Shown here in pieces: positions 51,270 through 64,000 of a stretch of DNA of 64,000 nucleotides. Positions within the stretch are counted from its first letter, which is position 1. Every line of letters starts with the position of its first letter. Location of the stretch: positions 4,864,832 to 4,928,831 of the forward strand of contig OX465114.1 of NCBI GenBank assembly GCA_949987565.1. Direction: 5' to 3'. The position numbers and the translations under genes were made by a program. Source of the stretch: Luidia sarsii. Its lineage: Eukaryota; Echinodermata; Asteroidea; Paxillosida; Luidiidae. The notes beneath the pieces are model-generated. The model did no database searches. It worked only from the letters and a program-made list of their open reading frames with translations, and was not told the DNA's origin.

Positions 51270-54200
51270 ATGAGAAATCTTTGAAAATTCTGCATTTTGT
51301 TTTGTACAAAAGACAAACTGCATTTTTGATACATTTGCTAAACCTATTGAGTTTTTTTTCTATCTAGCTAATCACCGAAAATGTTAAATAATGAACTGAA
51401 ATGACAAATACTTTTTTTTTAAATATTGTTTTTATTCATCATTATATCCGACAATAACATAGTACCCATTGTGATTCAGTAATCAAATATTTGTTGCAAT
51501 ATTTGAAAGGCGTAAACCCAATATAAGTCGACCTTTTGTCACAACAGATCCACCTCATAAAATTAGGGCATCTCATCAATTCTTGTTAAAGAAAAATTAC
51601 TTTAACATAATAAATGAAAAACAAAATGCCCAAATAATAACTGATTTATGTACATGTGTACTACAAAATCATAAACCCCCTAGGGAGCATCACTTTGCAG
51701 ATCCTTTTTCCATTGTCAATTGAGTTGTCCCAGATAAATACATACACAAATGAATTTGAATGAGTCATTTACATACATTCCATACAGGCGTAGGAAAATA
51801 AGATAAAAAAACCCACAAAACCATCAATTTGAGTCATGTGGGTACTTGTGCATGAAATTAAAGACAGTCCACTCAAATGGTTCTTTAGTAAACAAACCAT
51901 TATGAACATCTAGCTATTATAAAAACCCAATCATTCTTCCATAAGCATCCGTTGTTGGCTGGGATTTTTATTCCATGGTTTTCAGGGTTTTTTCCTATAG
52001 TGATTACCCTAATTGTATACTGGCATAATGTATAGTTGTAAACAAATGCTATTGAGCTAATTGATTCCTACTGTCATATGCATTTATTGACTGAAATTAA
52101 ATGAGTGATTCACAACACAAATTTGGAGGGCGTCAAGGTGAACTGAACATTACCTGTGTGCCTGTAATGTTTAAAGACAGGATCCCCATGTTTACTTTTT
52201 GTTTTGTGCATTAACCAAGAGATACGAGTACTTCATTGTAAATGTATGGTGGCCTGAGCAGAGAGAACAAGAAATCTGTCCTGCAAATATTCCTCAAGCG
52301 TGTTCATCAAAAATCATTGTTTATCAAAAATCCGTTTTCATCAAATACCTGGCCATTTCCTTATTTTGCAATTTGGGATATACAAGAAAAAAGAACCAAT
52401 TCACCTGCTACCCTTGCTACTTTTCACTATAAATAGAACAAACCAATTCTGCATATACATAATTTCCTGTAACATTACAAGGGCTACAGCTGGTAACTGC
52501 AAAACATTAACTTTAAAGTGAGTAACAGGTATCATGCTATCTATATACAGAATCTTTCAGACTGTTCTCGATGTATGTTTAATATTTCATGTTCTTTCAT
52601 GAATTTTGCATGGTTTTTGTGTAGATCAGGTCAAGGCAAACCGAATCAGGAAGATTTAAATTTGGTTGCCATCTTTGTTTTTCTTAGTGAAAGAATGCTT
52701 TCATGTTGTGGATTGTCGTATTGCAGTACCTTCAAGTATACATGTACAATGATTCCTGGAATAGACATGTTGTGAAGAATGTATGCTTTCTGGTCTGTTT
52801 ATAAGTCAATGAAACAGTAAATCCTGTAAACGATTAAAAGATATAGGTTTAAATATTTGTGTGTTGTCTTGTGGAATGTACAAGTGTCATGGGCAGGTTT
52901 CTATTTTTGACAAGATGAAGTAAAACTTATTTATGTACTTATGTGTACAATGAAGAAGCAATATTGTTGGCACCCTAAATATTTCCAAGAAAACCAGGAG
53001 TGACCTTTGTACAAAAAGTTAAGGCATTAAGTCTGATGATAGACAGGAGCACCATTCTCAGTGTAAACAGTCATCACTGTAATAGCTTTCAATTTAAACA
53101 AAATCAAATGAAACATAACAAGGACGAATGGTAACAGAGTTTTACAAATGAACTAATTCAACAATGGTACCCCATATGATTCAGTCTTCATGTCTTGATG
53201 ATAAAGTCACAAGGTGATACTGATTGAATTTGCTATGGGAGGACCTAAACATGTATATGTCACTGGCTCTGCAAAAAAGGCCCTTAAGACGCGCCATGCC
53301 TTTGAGTGTAATCGGCTGTTTCACCCAATAGGGTTTTTTTTCTAAACATTTTTGATTGATTTGTTTTTGACAATTTGATATGGTTGGTGTACATTCTTTC
53401 ATAATCAGTTGGAGGGACCGTTAATTTCTGTCAATAAACACAAACAAATATAGCATTTTGTGTGCTTCACTTTGCCACTTCTATCTGCCAGTAAAATGTT
53501 TAAATAGCCATTTCTCCAATAGGCATTTGATTTCCAGTGACAGATATCATTACATGAATTTCAATATATCTCAGTAATAGAATGTGCGACAGAGGTCAAA
53601 CCTGCATCAAAATAAAGCTTATTCCATGCTCTTTCTGACTATGGGTACAACTTAAAAAAAGAAAAAAATCGACCTAAGGGCTTTTTGCCACAGCCAATCA
53701 CATATGTCAAAATGGCACCAATAAAGTACAGCTGTCATAGATTGTACACAAGTAACATAAACATTTTACTTCAAGACATTAAGTGTTGAAAGGTGTGTTT
53801 GTGGAAGATAAATGGATATTAAATGAGTTCATTATTTGTAAGTGAAAAAATAAAATGTATTAAAAAATGAAAGAAGTGTGTGCCATAGGATCATTTCGTA
53901 TGTTTTTATAATGTACATGCACATTTTCATACTGTACATGGACATGGAAATGGTACTCTTAAGAAAATGTTTACAAAGATGCAGTTGTGATTTCTTCAAG
54001 GCCAAACTTTTTTTTAAAGAAAATATTAAAATTAGCAAAATATTATTAATGAACCAAATCAGATACTTAATGATCAGATTTAGAAAATGGTCTGATGCAG
54101 TGTAGGCATACAATTGCAGACCATGTAAAGGGACATGGAGGATTCTTTTTTGTTTGTTTCTTTTCCTCAAAATAATTTTTGTTCCCTCAAAGTAATAATG

Positions 54201-57200
54201 CATAGGTTCCCACATGTGATTCATCTTAATGACTATGAGCTTATGATCAGGTAAATGAACAATGTTTATGCTATTTGTTCACAGGGACGCAAAAAGATTG
54301 TATGGGCTTTGGTGTGCAGCCCTCCTTGCAATTTGCTTTGTAAGTTGTTCATCTGAACTTGTTGGATAGGGGTTTATGGGTGACTTAATTTCAAGAAGGA
54401 ATGAACACATATTTTGAGGACCCCCCCCCCCAAAAAAAAAAAAAATTATCTTGTGGGCTCCGTATAAAATGGAGATTTGGCAATGGTTGGAGAAATTTGA
54501 CATAGTGATTGCTCAGATTAAATGACAAATAATGAGTTCCACAAAATCACTTTGCTACCCCGTAAGTGGTGCTCTCAGAAATCCCCATACAAAAAATGAG
54601 GAATATTATGAATGGAAGCACAACATACGCACATGAGCGGCTGCAACTAAATAGATATTTTCGGAACCCATAAAACATTCCCCATATTGACACTAGCCAC
54701 TTGTGAATAAAGTATTATTGGAAATTTAATTGAAAAGCAGCAAGTAGTTCTGGGTAAGCCCATGCAATTTGTAGTAATGCAAAAAGTATTTGCATTTTTT
54801 TCAGCTGAAATATCTATGAAAGACAATGATTACTCCCTTGTTCATTGCTGATTGAAATAAGTGCCTAATTTCTTGTTCAATTTCTGCAATTTCTCTTTAT
54901 GAATCAATTGCTTGGAAAATCTTCATACTTTGCCATTGTGCAGCCATTTTAAAATTCAAAGGTGGATGATGAATTCCTCCTTTTAATTAGTCATTCAACA
55001 TACAATTCAAAATAGTTTGTTGACAGTGGAAACATATGTTCAAGCATATTTCAATCTTTCAGTCAATACCTAAGTGTCTACAATATATTCAAATTTCAAG
55101 ATTGCACCTTATCAATGGCGAAGAAAGAATATTTCTCATGATGAAATATCACAAGAATTGAACAATTAAAAAAAAAACTGATGTTTTTCTTATGCCATGT
55201 TACTACACAACTTCCTGGTATTTTTTGGTATTGTTCAGTCACAATCAATGTTCACTAAACAAACAAAACCAAAATGTTCCCATATTTCTCCAAGTCCAAC
55301 ACTCCCTCATTTGTTTCCTTTAAATCTATGGAGGAAATGTTGCATGGAAGTAAAAGGACTTGGGAAAACATTAAGGCTGTGGCTGTCCATGGGTATGTCA
55401 AAATGTCCACAAAAATCCACATAGTAAGGTACATTTTGAGACATCAGAAAATTTTAGTACACTTATTTGAATTATTGAAACATTAGTAATGTTCCACTTT
55501 TGAAATTAAATGGTTGTTGCTTGCTATGAACCAAAGTGATGTCTCTTCATGTTCATGAATTCCTGAGCAGAAACCTTTGGAAATAAATGTTGTTATAAGT
55601 GTTTTTTTCTTAATTATTGTATTGTATATATTTTATTGATTTAATTCAGTGACCTTTTATCCAACCAAGCTGCCATTTATTTTTTTAAATTTTTTTTTTG
55701 CATAGGAAATTTTCTTCAAAATCGATTGAGTTTGAACACAAAATACAGTATATATAGCATTCTGGCCCAGTTTGGGAGAACAAAAAGACACACACTTGTA
55801 GTTATAGTATTTCAAGTTGCAGAAGTTGGCCTGTTAATATAATCAATATTATACAAAATCATATTGCAAGTATAAAATGTAATAGAGTATTTAAATGTTG
55901 TGATTTTGTTGTGTTTAAACGTTTTATAACTTCTATTTATATTTATTTTTGCACGCATTTTGATGTCTCAATATATTTATATGCATGAAAGCTTTTTATA
56001 AAGTTGTTAAATGCATGAAGTTTTTCTTGTAAAAAATAAAAAGTATGTCATTTCTTTGCGTGAAATGTAACAATATTTAGTATGTACATATAACAAGTAC
56101 TTGATAATATTTAATATGCTACACAATCTCAGAAGTAGCACAAAATGCTAATTTTACATGTATATGTTTCATAACTCTTAAACGTGAGCTTTTGCATGTT
56201 TCGTTTATGTTGATAACTTTTACACAATATACCTACATACATCCTACCAACTAGTTTCCTATTCTACATACTTTAAATTCTTTAAACCTGCAAAATCGCA
56301 GTAATGCTTTTCTCTAAACGCAACACAATTTTTTGAATTTGTATGGTGTGTGGTCTACAAAACTTCCCAAATTACCACACCCGTGGGAACTTTGGTCAGG
56401 ATTGTTATAAACTATATTTTATGGGCCTAATTTTCAAAACGAATTCCCCACAAGGATTTCATTGAAAGCCTGTCAGGATTGATAGCAAATCAACCTAGAT
56501 ACAACTTTTGACAAATACAATGTGCTTTCAGATTCCTCATGAAAGATCCAGACTTGTACATACAAGTCAAATTGTCAAATGATGGTAATTCTTTCAGAAA
56601 TCAAATGAGAATATCTTCAGGAATAGTTTCCCCTTAAATGATATTTACCTCAAATTTACTATTAGAAATTACATTGTTTTGTGTCCGACATACTTCAGCC
56701 ACCATTAAAGACCCAAATAATGAATGAATGCAATGAATAAATTGTGAATTATTGTCCATGGAGAACAAAATATGAGATAAAAATAAGGGCAGTGGGACCA
56801 ATCATCATTTCACACATTTTACTCCTAAATGACATGTTTCAACAGAAAAAAGGATTTCAATCAAACCAGAGTATTTGCATGTAAATAATATGTATATGCA
56901 TTAAAATGTATTGTATGGTCATCAATTAACAGCAAATCCAAGAATGCCAGGATTAACTACTTAAATGAAGGAACCGTATCCATGTGGGTATTTTTCATAT
57001 AAATGTAGCAGTGACAATTTGTGCGTCACATGCCACGTTTTTTCATTCCTGTAGCAAACACATGGCATAATTCCAGGTGAAATCAATGCATTATTTCCCA
57101 AGGCTGTTGAAAAAAAGTTCTGGGCTGTTGATTGCTGTTAAGATTATTGTGGCATTATCTATATAGGAAGGAATGTTTGTGAAACAGATCAATTACAGTA

Positions 57201-60200
57201 TGGCTTGGATAATGGTGACAGTAATCTACCTTCCTCCTCCAATAGGGAAGGGATACCATTGTGTATTGTGTAGTGGTGTTAACCATTTTCACCACAGGCC
57301 CTCCAAATTCGGACACCACTATTGTCCACATTTTAAACACAGACTCTTTTCAGCTTAGAACAAATCAATACGAATCATGACAAAGACCCACTTTGACCAA
57401 AGTTGCCACATGAATTGTGAGATTAGCGGCAACAATTGCGCTATTGTGGGACCTTTACTATGGATGATCAAGGGATAGCGCGCTGCCATGGGAGACATTG
57501 TGTTGGTGTCAGTCAGGCTATGGAATTCCACCCGCATTCTTTACCACAATATGTACGCTTGGTTGGGGCTGACCAACTTGAAGATTTGACTGCCTTGAGT
57601 GGAGGCTAGTCAGTATCAGTACATGTACACACACGCGATCCATTGACGACGCACAATAGGCCCTTTTTTGAATGGATAATCTCTGGTCAACATCAAATTG
57701 CAACATCAAATTGTGCCAGTAGGGCTGTCATGGGCACTGGAAAAATGCCCGGTGCGAAGTGGTTAAATTAATACATGCTGCGCAACCTTTGACTCAGAAA
57801 TTACCTAATGAACATTCAGGGTGGTCTGTCCGAGTCCAGTGGGAACATTGTGGAGAGTTGGTTTCGGGAACTCTGCCCACATTCAGAAAATCAGGGCACA
57901 TGTGGCATTTGGATCATACCCATGATGATATTGTTCTCCCTGTGAGGTGCGAGGATTGTTAACTTTGATGGATGATGGTCAACCCATCTAGAGACTAACA
58001 AGTATTGGGTGGCTGGGGAAGCTGTGGGCAAAGAGAGCAGATCCATTCACTGTAGCTGTGTGCACTTCTCAATTTAGCCTGGTTACAGCAAGCCGGCATC
58101 ATAACACAACAGTACTACATTTACTTTGGTAATCTGGCCATCTATCTGCCCGCAGACTCCATCAGAATTGTGTAGGGGTATAGGGGCGTGCGACGCATTG
58201 GGTATGGTTATTGTTTTGCTTAAAAAAAATAGAGGCATTTAGCGGTGCCTGGCTCCAGGTCCCCATCAATACATTTGTGTAAAGACCTAGCCCAGTAAAA
58301 CCTGGCACCAAGTGATTAATCTTTGAAAATAAGAATAATTTATAAAAAAGTAGGGTTTTGCAGTGCCAAAATAAAGTCATTCCTTAAGCTTAACGCATGC
58401 TTGAATGGTAAGATAGTCTACTCGATTATAGGAAAAAATGACATTTTAAGTATCAAAAGTACCCTAACATACAACACACTGCAGCAACCAATTGAAAGTA
58501 AGACATGAATAAAATTTCCTAAAAACATTGAAAAGAGGAGCTTAATAGACTTTCTTAATTATTTATATTGCAGGGCTTTGCACATTTAGATTACAGAAAA
58601 GTCCAATCAGTCAGAATCCCAACAAATCAAAAATGTGTCTTTGATCTACATCTGGTTAGCATTACCTTATCTGATGTAAATTGAGAATAACATTTCCAAG
58701 TTATCGTTCCCAATACCCCCAAAAACATCACACTCAGAACACTCAGAAATGTGTGATATCAATAAATAAGAAATTGCAACATAATACAAAGCCCAAACAA
58801 AATATCATGCTTCATTTTGCACAGCAATCATTTAGGGTGAATTGAACAATTCTTCAGGACACATTTATATCATAAAATGATAGCAAGCATTGCGAAAGCA
58901 AATGTGGCTCTATATACTGCTATAACACTCAGGTCAAGTCAAACATCCCTCTGTGTATACATGTGTGATGTGGTTAGTATCACGTTCAGGTTGTATATAC
59001 CCCTGCAATACATCCAACTGTGGCACTCTATCCTCGTTTCATACATGTACTAATTCTTATGTCCACCTGGACAACATACATTGTAGAAAGAATAGGTGCA
59101 ACAGCAAGGGTCTATGATTGCCAAGGCTCACTGCTGATAATACGCAGATAGCGAAATGGGATCAATACACAACATGCAGAAGTCACTGTACACTCTCAAG
59201 TTGTCTTTGACTCTAGTTATAATATAACCAACTGGCACAATCATATATGGGCAATGTACATATACACCACTGGGGTGATACACACATACACACATGGTTT
59301 CACATTCATCCTGTCCTACATGTATCGTTGTTCTTACATGGTTGATATAGCTTGTTGAGGCTATATCCCATCCACACATTCACTGATTAGGATGTCAAAT
59401 CAATCAACACTAGAGGGCAATTGGCACTATCTCACACTTCTAACATCCAAATATTACTATCTACGTTTAATGCACGATTCACTGTTATACAGCAATTTGA
59501 CACACACATACCATAAAAAAACATACAATCGCTCAAAAGCTGGTTAGACCCGCATCATATAAAACTCCTCAAACGTCACTTCTCATGTCACACACTGTTG
59601 AAAATTCATAACGGTTGACTTTTTTATTTTAAAAATATCTTTTTTCCCTGTTTTTAAATCTTAATTGTTATCATATTCTTCATTCATCACATTAATTTCA
59701 AAACTTACGCTCAAGAATGCTTCACAGAATAACTCCCCTGTAACTTCCCTTTTAGAAAAACTCTGAAAAGGACAATTGAAAAACTCTCAGGATAGCAGCA
59801 TTCATAAATGTTTTGTTTCTGTTTGGTTATTAAATACATTTGTCACAATTTCTGAGGTTATTTTAGAGAACGAACACAAAACACGATAATCGCTGAAGAA
59901 ATACAGGTTGAATGTCATTTGAACCAAAATAATATAGATCAACTTCCATGTATCTATCCTACAGGTACAATTGTAATTCTCTTTGAAGGATAAAGATAAG
60001 GGATATTCAAGGCAAACTGAAGCATGTTTTTCATGCCTACTGTATACCTGATAACCTTTACACACCATGATCAGAATTGACGCAGTCTTTTTCTGCACTG
60101 ATGAACAATCCCAAAGGCTTTGTGATCTCTCACCACACCTACTCATCATGAAACAAAGCATAATCAAATGCAAAAGATTGCCCAAGCACATGCTCCGAAA

Positions 60201-60946
60201 TCGTAAAGTTTTCTCTCGTACAATGCATCCATTTTGCTCCCACTCTGCCATTCACCTTTGCAATTCTGGGCTACAGGTACTCCAGCTTCTCTTAAAATCA
60301 AACATCATTCATACTCTGTAATTATCACTTTATTCACTCCTACAAACCTTGCTTAACCCAAATGTGTTCCAGTAACTTTTATTCAAGGAATTTCAAACCA
60401 CCCAAACTTAATAAATCATTATTGAATTACCCACTATCACCAGATCTCATGAAATCCTTGAAATTCCATACTATCCATTTGAAATAAGTATCAATGCTTT
60501 TCATCATGACCAATTGTTATTTATATTTAATATTAGACACATAAAGAGTTCATATTGTTTTCCATTGAAGAAAAGCAAGTGGAGGATTCAAGTGCTAGAT
60601 CTCTTAGTATCAAAAATGAACTGTTCCTTGTATTAGCACAATGCCATAAATGCAACAGATGCATCATACGTGTCATTACCCATGGATGGTCAAACGTAGA
60701 TATTTGCATTTTCCTTAGTGATTTCTAGGAAAATGAAATCCCTTGATTGTGTTTAAGAATTTGAAATCAAAGCAATGACATTTTAATAAAGATTTCAGGG
60801 GGATATGTTAATAATTTTTTTTCCTCAATTTCCAAACTTCAAACTTTTCACAAATCTGTTTCAAAAATGATAACACACACGCACCCTGTAAGAAAATGTC
60901 TTACTTCCACGATTTCATGATATATCCCATCATGTATCCATACCAT
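51270..60946. other. AT-rich region, no recognised gene; right part probably importin alpha 3' UTR
   Basis: Nearly 10 kb of low-GC DNA shows no conserved domain, no splice-supported exon and no named transposon domain. Several TTTATT sites (AATAAA on minus) could serve the minus-strand importin gene. A C-then-A homopolymer pair lies at 54420-54444. A GC-richer pocket at 57200-58000 has small plus frames (SGWSVRVQWEHCGELVSGTL), but none is supported. Confidence 0.45.
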
Positions 60947-61131
60947 TTAGAACTGCAGGTCTTCAATGTTTTCTTGGGGAGCAAATTCAAAGACCTGAGC
61001 ATTCTCAGCTATCTTGGGAGCCAGCTTACTGTCTTCTTCATCACCCCCAAAGTACCGGTCAATGATGTCAAAAGCTTTTTGGTAGATTTCTTGGTTATCG
61101 TGTGACTGTAGAAATTCAATCTTATCCACAC
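60947..61131 (-). CDS. KPNA: Importin subunit alpha (KPNA1/5/6 type), last coding exon
   Basis: On the minus strand an acceptor (CCCCATACAG) at 61132-61141 is followed by codons reading [20 protein letters not shown], then [20 protein letters not shown], and a TAA-type end at 60947. The [26 protein letters not shown] block is the tenth ARM repeat and C-terminal tail of importin alpha. The wording [14 protein letters not shown] favours the KPNA1/5/6 subgroup. The acidic tail ([11 protein letters not shown]) contacts the export factor CAS in the family. The exon starts in phase 1 and no lesion is seen. Upstream exons, with the rest of the ARM repeats that bind nuclear localisation signals, are outside the window. 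Confidence 0.92.
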
Positions 61132-61940
61132 CTGTATGGGGTAACAGGAATTACATAAAAGCAGGTTAATTTCAAATTTGTTTTAATTAACTTAAGATTA
61201 ATTATTCAACTAATAGTGCAACCCTTCCATTATTGTGGTATTTGGCCCGTACAGTCTATGACAGAATTGTTTTGATCTTTACAAGAAAACGTGTAAACAT
61301 TTAATTTAGTAGAACTAGCCCTTTCTTCTTGAATAAAATTCAAATGAAATTATACGTACACACATTTTCTCAACATATTCATAAGCAGTTAGTTAGTTTG
61401 AAACTCATCTTTTATCATCAGGCCATCATTGAATACCCAATTTTTTTGTAAGACTATTTTGGTGTATGAAATATTCTTTCATTTGATACCAATGTTAAGT
61501 AGTTCTGTAAAAAAAAAAGCAACGTTTTGTCTGGAAGATCTAGAGTAAGTTGCATCAAACAAATTTGACACAAACGCGTAGTCCAGCTTTGCCACAGACA
61601 CATCCGCCATGAGCGTGTACTTGACAAGCCTCGCCACTGGGCCCCACACCAATCACACGGCTAGTGCTGCTAGCTGTGCACACTGTACATAACTGCATGA
61701 ACTTGTCATCAAATTTCAGAGATGCTGACATTGAAATTGGAGGATAACCAACAGATTGCGAGAAAATTAATGTGGCAAAAATTCTGAAAACTAAAAAAGT
61801 GACTGTCATTGTCCCTTACTTCATTATAAAGCTCATGAAAATGGCTTTCCAGCTGTGTAAGTATGAACAATAGAGGGAGCACAAAGAATCAGTTAATCTC
61901 TGTAGAAAATATGGATCGCGCTTGTTAACGTAAGTTGCTT

Positions 61941-63571
61941 GACGTCACCCCACACGCTGTACCCCTAGGCTGCCTCCCATGATTCCTTATGTAACTCGCC
62001 CCCCCCTTTTTTTTTGGAATCAGGTTAACGGGTGGGATGGTATCGAAGGTGAGTATTTTCTTAATAGAATAGGAAATCCCCATGGATTTGGGGAGATTCT
62101 ATTACAGAAAATACGTCACCTTCCATACATACAAAATGCAGAGTGGCACAGGAAGAAGAGGGGTGGGAAAAACAGCGTGTGGGTGAAAAAGGTCCTTGGA
62201 GCGTTTGTCAGGAAAAAATTCTCTTATGAGAGGAAAGCTCTGAACGTAGCCTATCTTTGACCTCAGCAGAAACTGAGGGGACAGAAAAATAGCGGAAATT
62301 ATCTCCAGACTCTGAATGGAAGAGAGACCGCTCCTGTGAAGGGATCTTGGGAGTGGATTTCTTCTGTACCTTGAAGAAAACATCCTCAATAATGTCTGAA
62401 CAGAACCCATCTACAGGAATGGGGCATCTGGGTTGAGATGGAACGGAGGGGGGAGCCCTGCGAAATGAAGACTTTGAGGGTAGCTTTGGAGATGAAGGAG
62501 GAAATTGCAAAATTCTACTCACTTCAGGGATGACAAGATTACCTCTGTGAAGGAGAGAAGTATTGTCCAAATCAAAAGGGCAATCTTCTGACTCACTAGA
62601 CCAAGATGAATACGACTCATCCCGGGTGTGGCGGCCCCGAGGCTAAGGGGACTGAGAGCGCCTGAGTGAAGGGGACCGGGAGCGTCTCCGAGTTGGAGTT
62701 GGAGCGAAATGGAGAGAGGACGGGAGAAATTCCGTGAAGAGGCAGGAGGAGAATAGTCATGTCCCCTGGACCTGTAATCACGCTGAGATCCCGAAGGGAG
62801 ATCTGGAGCTCCGACATGGGCGACGGTAGGCATGGCTGGGCGATACTGTGAGTGGAATATCTCCCAAGGGGTGTGGCTCTGGTAGCGGGGATCCGCGAGT
62901 TGGGAGGGAGGTACAGGGTCGTTAACGTCCTGGGAATCCCGTGGAAGGTAGGGCCAAGAAGCAGGAGCCATCTGTGGTCGGTAAGCCCGGGCGAAGATGG
63001 GCCTCTCGCCAGGAAAACCACGGGCGAACTGAGCAGGAATGGGATTCACGAATTCGGGGCGGCTGAAGGACGAGACTAACGTGCTCCCACCGCTGCTTGA
63101 AAACGTTCCGGCCGTTGTTTGAATTGTTGAAAACGGTGCCGGAAAAGACATCAAACTGGTGGTGGATTGTTCCGAGTTTCCGTCGGGGACAGACGTAGTC
63201 GAAGTCTTGACACAAGTAACGGACGGACGTTGGGATGGGACCACGCTGTCCTGCCATGACACGAACGCAGCCCAGTTTTCGGATGACCAGCCCGAGCAAA
63301 CGCTACAAGGTTCCTTGTGACTGCAAAGTTGACATCTGTTGACATCATTGCTCGCTGGTCTCCTGAACGATCTTTTTGTGGATCGTGAATCGGCCATGAT
63401 GTTATCGTTTGGTAGATGTCGGAAATACGGGTCGATTGGGTAGTAGTACGTGTTAGAAAGCTCCGCAGAAAAAATGCACGAGTGTTCAGCGTTGCGCGCT
63501 GGAAAAAAAGGGGCGAGTTACATAAGGAATCATGGGAGGCGGCCTAGGGGTACAGCGTGTGGGGTGACGTC
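61941..63571 (-). mobile_element. DIRS-like deletion derivative with inverted terminal repeats and a gag-like ORF
   Basis: The left end (GACGTCACCCCACACGCTGT through CCCATGATTCCTTATGTAAC) is the reverse complement of the right end (63508-63571), about 65-70 bp with two or three mismatches. Between them is a minus-strand gag-like ORF and no RT, RNase H or recombinase. The pairing of inverted terminal repeats with this Gag type suggests a shortened DIRS-type element. It sits in the importin alpha intron in the sense direction. Confidence 0.75.
62208..63397 (-). pseudogene. DIRS Gag-like protein
   Basis: The ATG at 63397 opens MADSRSTKRSFRRPASNDVN. A cysteine cluster follows, CQLCSHKEPCSVCSGWSSEN then WAAFVSW, a pattern typical of Gag-like first ORFs in DIRS-type elements. 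A long Ser/Pro/Gln-rich middle runs to about 62640. The frame breaks there, and the C-terminal section continues in the adjoining frame (LLHRGNLVIPEVSRILQFPP, VPVDGFCSDIIEDVFFKVQK-type sequence, ending LRSELSSHKRIFS near 62208). The protein would be about 390 residues. Its role in an element without RT is unclear; supply of enzyme in trans is assumed. Confidence 0.6.
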
Positions 63572-63849
63572 ATGACCTTTGTTATTTTTCAGCGGATATG
63601 CTTGCGCATGCGCATTGGAAATGCATTTTGTAGGTATCGAAGGTGACGTACATGTATTTTCTGTAATAGAATTGAAGAATTGTCTAGATTTGTCTTGAAG
63701 AAACGTGTAGTTCAAAGGGATGTCATATTGCATACATGCAATGATGTACTGGTAACTGCGCCACATTTTGCTATAATTTGTTAAGGCTAGAATGAAAGAA
63801 GTCGGCCACAAATTAAAATTGTGTAGGGCATGGATCTACTGAGTACACA

Positions 63850-64000
63850 CAGTGTACCTAAACAACTTAGGTCTCTTGTCCTTGTTGGGAACTACATGGA
63901 AAGATTTCCCCAGCTTTTTCCCGCTGGTATTTTGACATCCAAAAGCCTGGCAGTACACCATCGTTCAGCTCGCGAGTGTATACAAACTGCACGCAGTATA
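63850..64000. repeat. Repeat shared with 17236-17345, cut by window edge
   Basis: TTGTCCTTGTTGGGAA, CCAGCTTTTTCC, GGCAGTACACCATCGTTCAG and GCTCGCGAGTGTATACAAAC match the interior of the inverted-repeat element at 16738-17585 at high identity. This is probably another member of that family. Confidence 0.75.

Larger units (their letters stand above)
61134..64000 (-). other. Intron of the importin alpha gene (to window edge)
   Basis: No further importin exon was found between the last-exon acceptor and the end of the window, so the intron is at least 2.8 kb. It contains a DIRS deletion derivative (61941-63571) and, at 63850-64000, a repeat shared with 17236-17345. The stretch 61135-61940 holds nothing else that I recognise. 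Confidence 0.6.

Noticed and set aside
54420..54444. Meaningful C/A homopolymer switch
   Set aside because: Probably a low-complexity or sequencing artefact; nothing else supports a function.
57155..57962. Possible exons in the AT-rich region
   Set aside because: Short frames with some tryptophan/histidine-rich sequence, but no acceptor/donor pairs or family match.
61555..61809. Additional importin alpha exon
   Set aside because: The frame lacks ARM-repeat sequence and does not end at a donor compatible with the last exon.

Overview
The window is a eukaryotic, probably marine-invertebrate, genomic segment dominated by transposable elements. There are no operons or ribosome binding sites. 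Conserved coding exons have GT/AG splice sites, introns are long, and the DNA holds ACATGT microsatellites, tRNA-derived repeats, DIRS and CR1-like retroelements, a Polinton, and many short inverted-repeat elements. The mixture fits an echinoderm, hemichordate, lancelet or similar lineage. I cannot name the species from sequence alone.

Two host genes are supported. On the plus strand, exons at 14332-14440 and 14797-14974 join in frame and encode the end of a FAM162/UPF0389 single-pass membrane protein. On the minus strand, 61131-60947 is the last coding exon of an importin subunit alpha of the KPNA1/5/6 type. Its upstream exons lie beyond the right edge, and a 1.6 kb DIRS deletion derivative (61941-63571) sits in the intron. 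Weaker exon candidates are at 13541-13858 (minus) and 23974-24066 (plus).

Layout. 1-28 kb is a mosaic of repeats. Family A (about 1 kb, TA target) has copies or pieces at 1-119, 11772-12793, 13057-13180, 21096-22049 and 22921-23235. Family C (1.6 kb) has inverted copies at 3393-4996 and 25212-26823. Family D is at 1893-3225 and 11110-12830. A 695 bp terminal-inverted-repeat element with a 9 bp target duplication is at 2262-2956. A decayed minus-strand DIRS retrotransposon (gag, RT, RNase H, tyrosine recombinase) occupies about 6454-10850. Gypsy fragments lie at 6009-6345, 17558-17824 and 50838-51068.

28.1-47.6 kb is one GC-rich, degraded Polinton/Maverick (adintovirus-like) element. It carries a major capsid protein, packaging ATPase, retroviral-type integrase, protein-primed family B DNA polymerase, a zinc-ribbon protein and several conserved proteins of unknown function. 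It has been broken by a DIRS element (29345-31690), a 42-bp-unit minisatellite (31690-33340), a CR1-like LINE (33862-36563), a satellite (40495-41475) and a 126 bp LINE tail (42614-42739). Frameshifts, stops and lost catalytic residues show it cannot act on its own. 48.06-50.5 kb is a second LINE with an uninterrupted RT domain. 51.3-60.9 kb is AT-rich, with no recognised gene, and probably includes the importin alpha 3' UTR.

The points most worth a second look are the long perfect direct repeats (56 and 67 bp) flanking two insertions, a family of 23-25 bp palindromic inserts with 7 bp flanking duplications, a repeated 19 bp motif placed like a promoter before two Polinton genes, and the DIRS deletion derivative inside the importin alpha intron.
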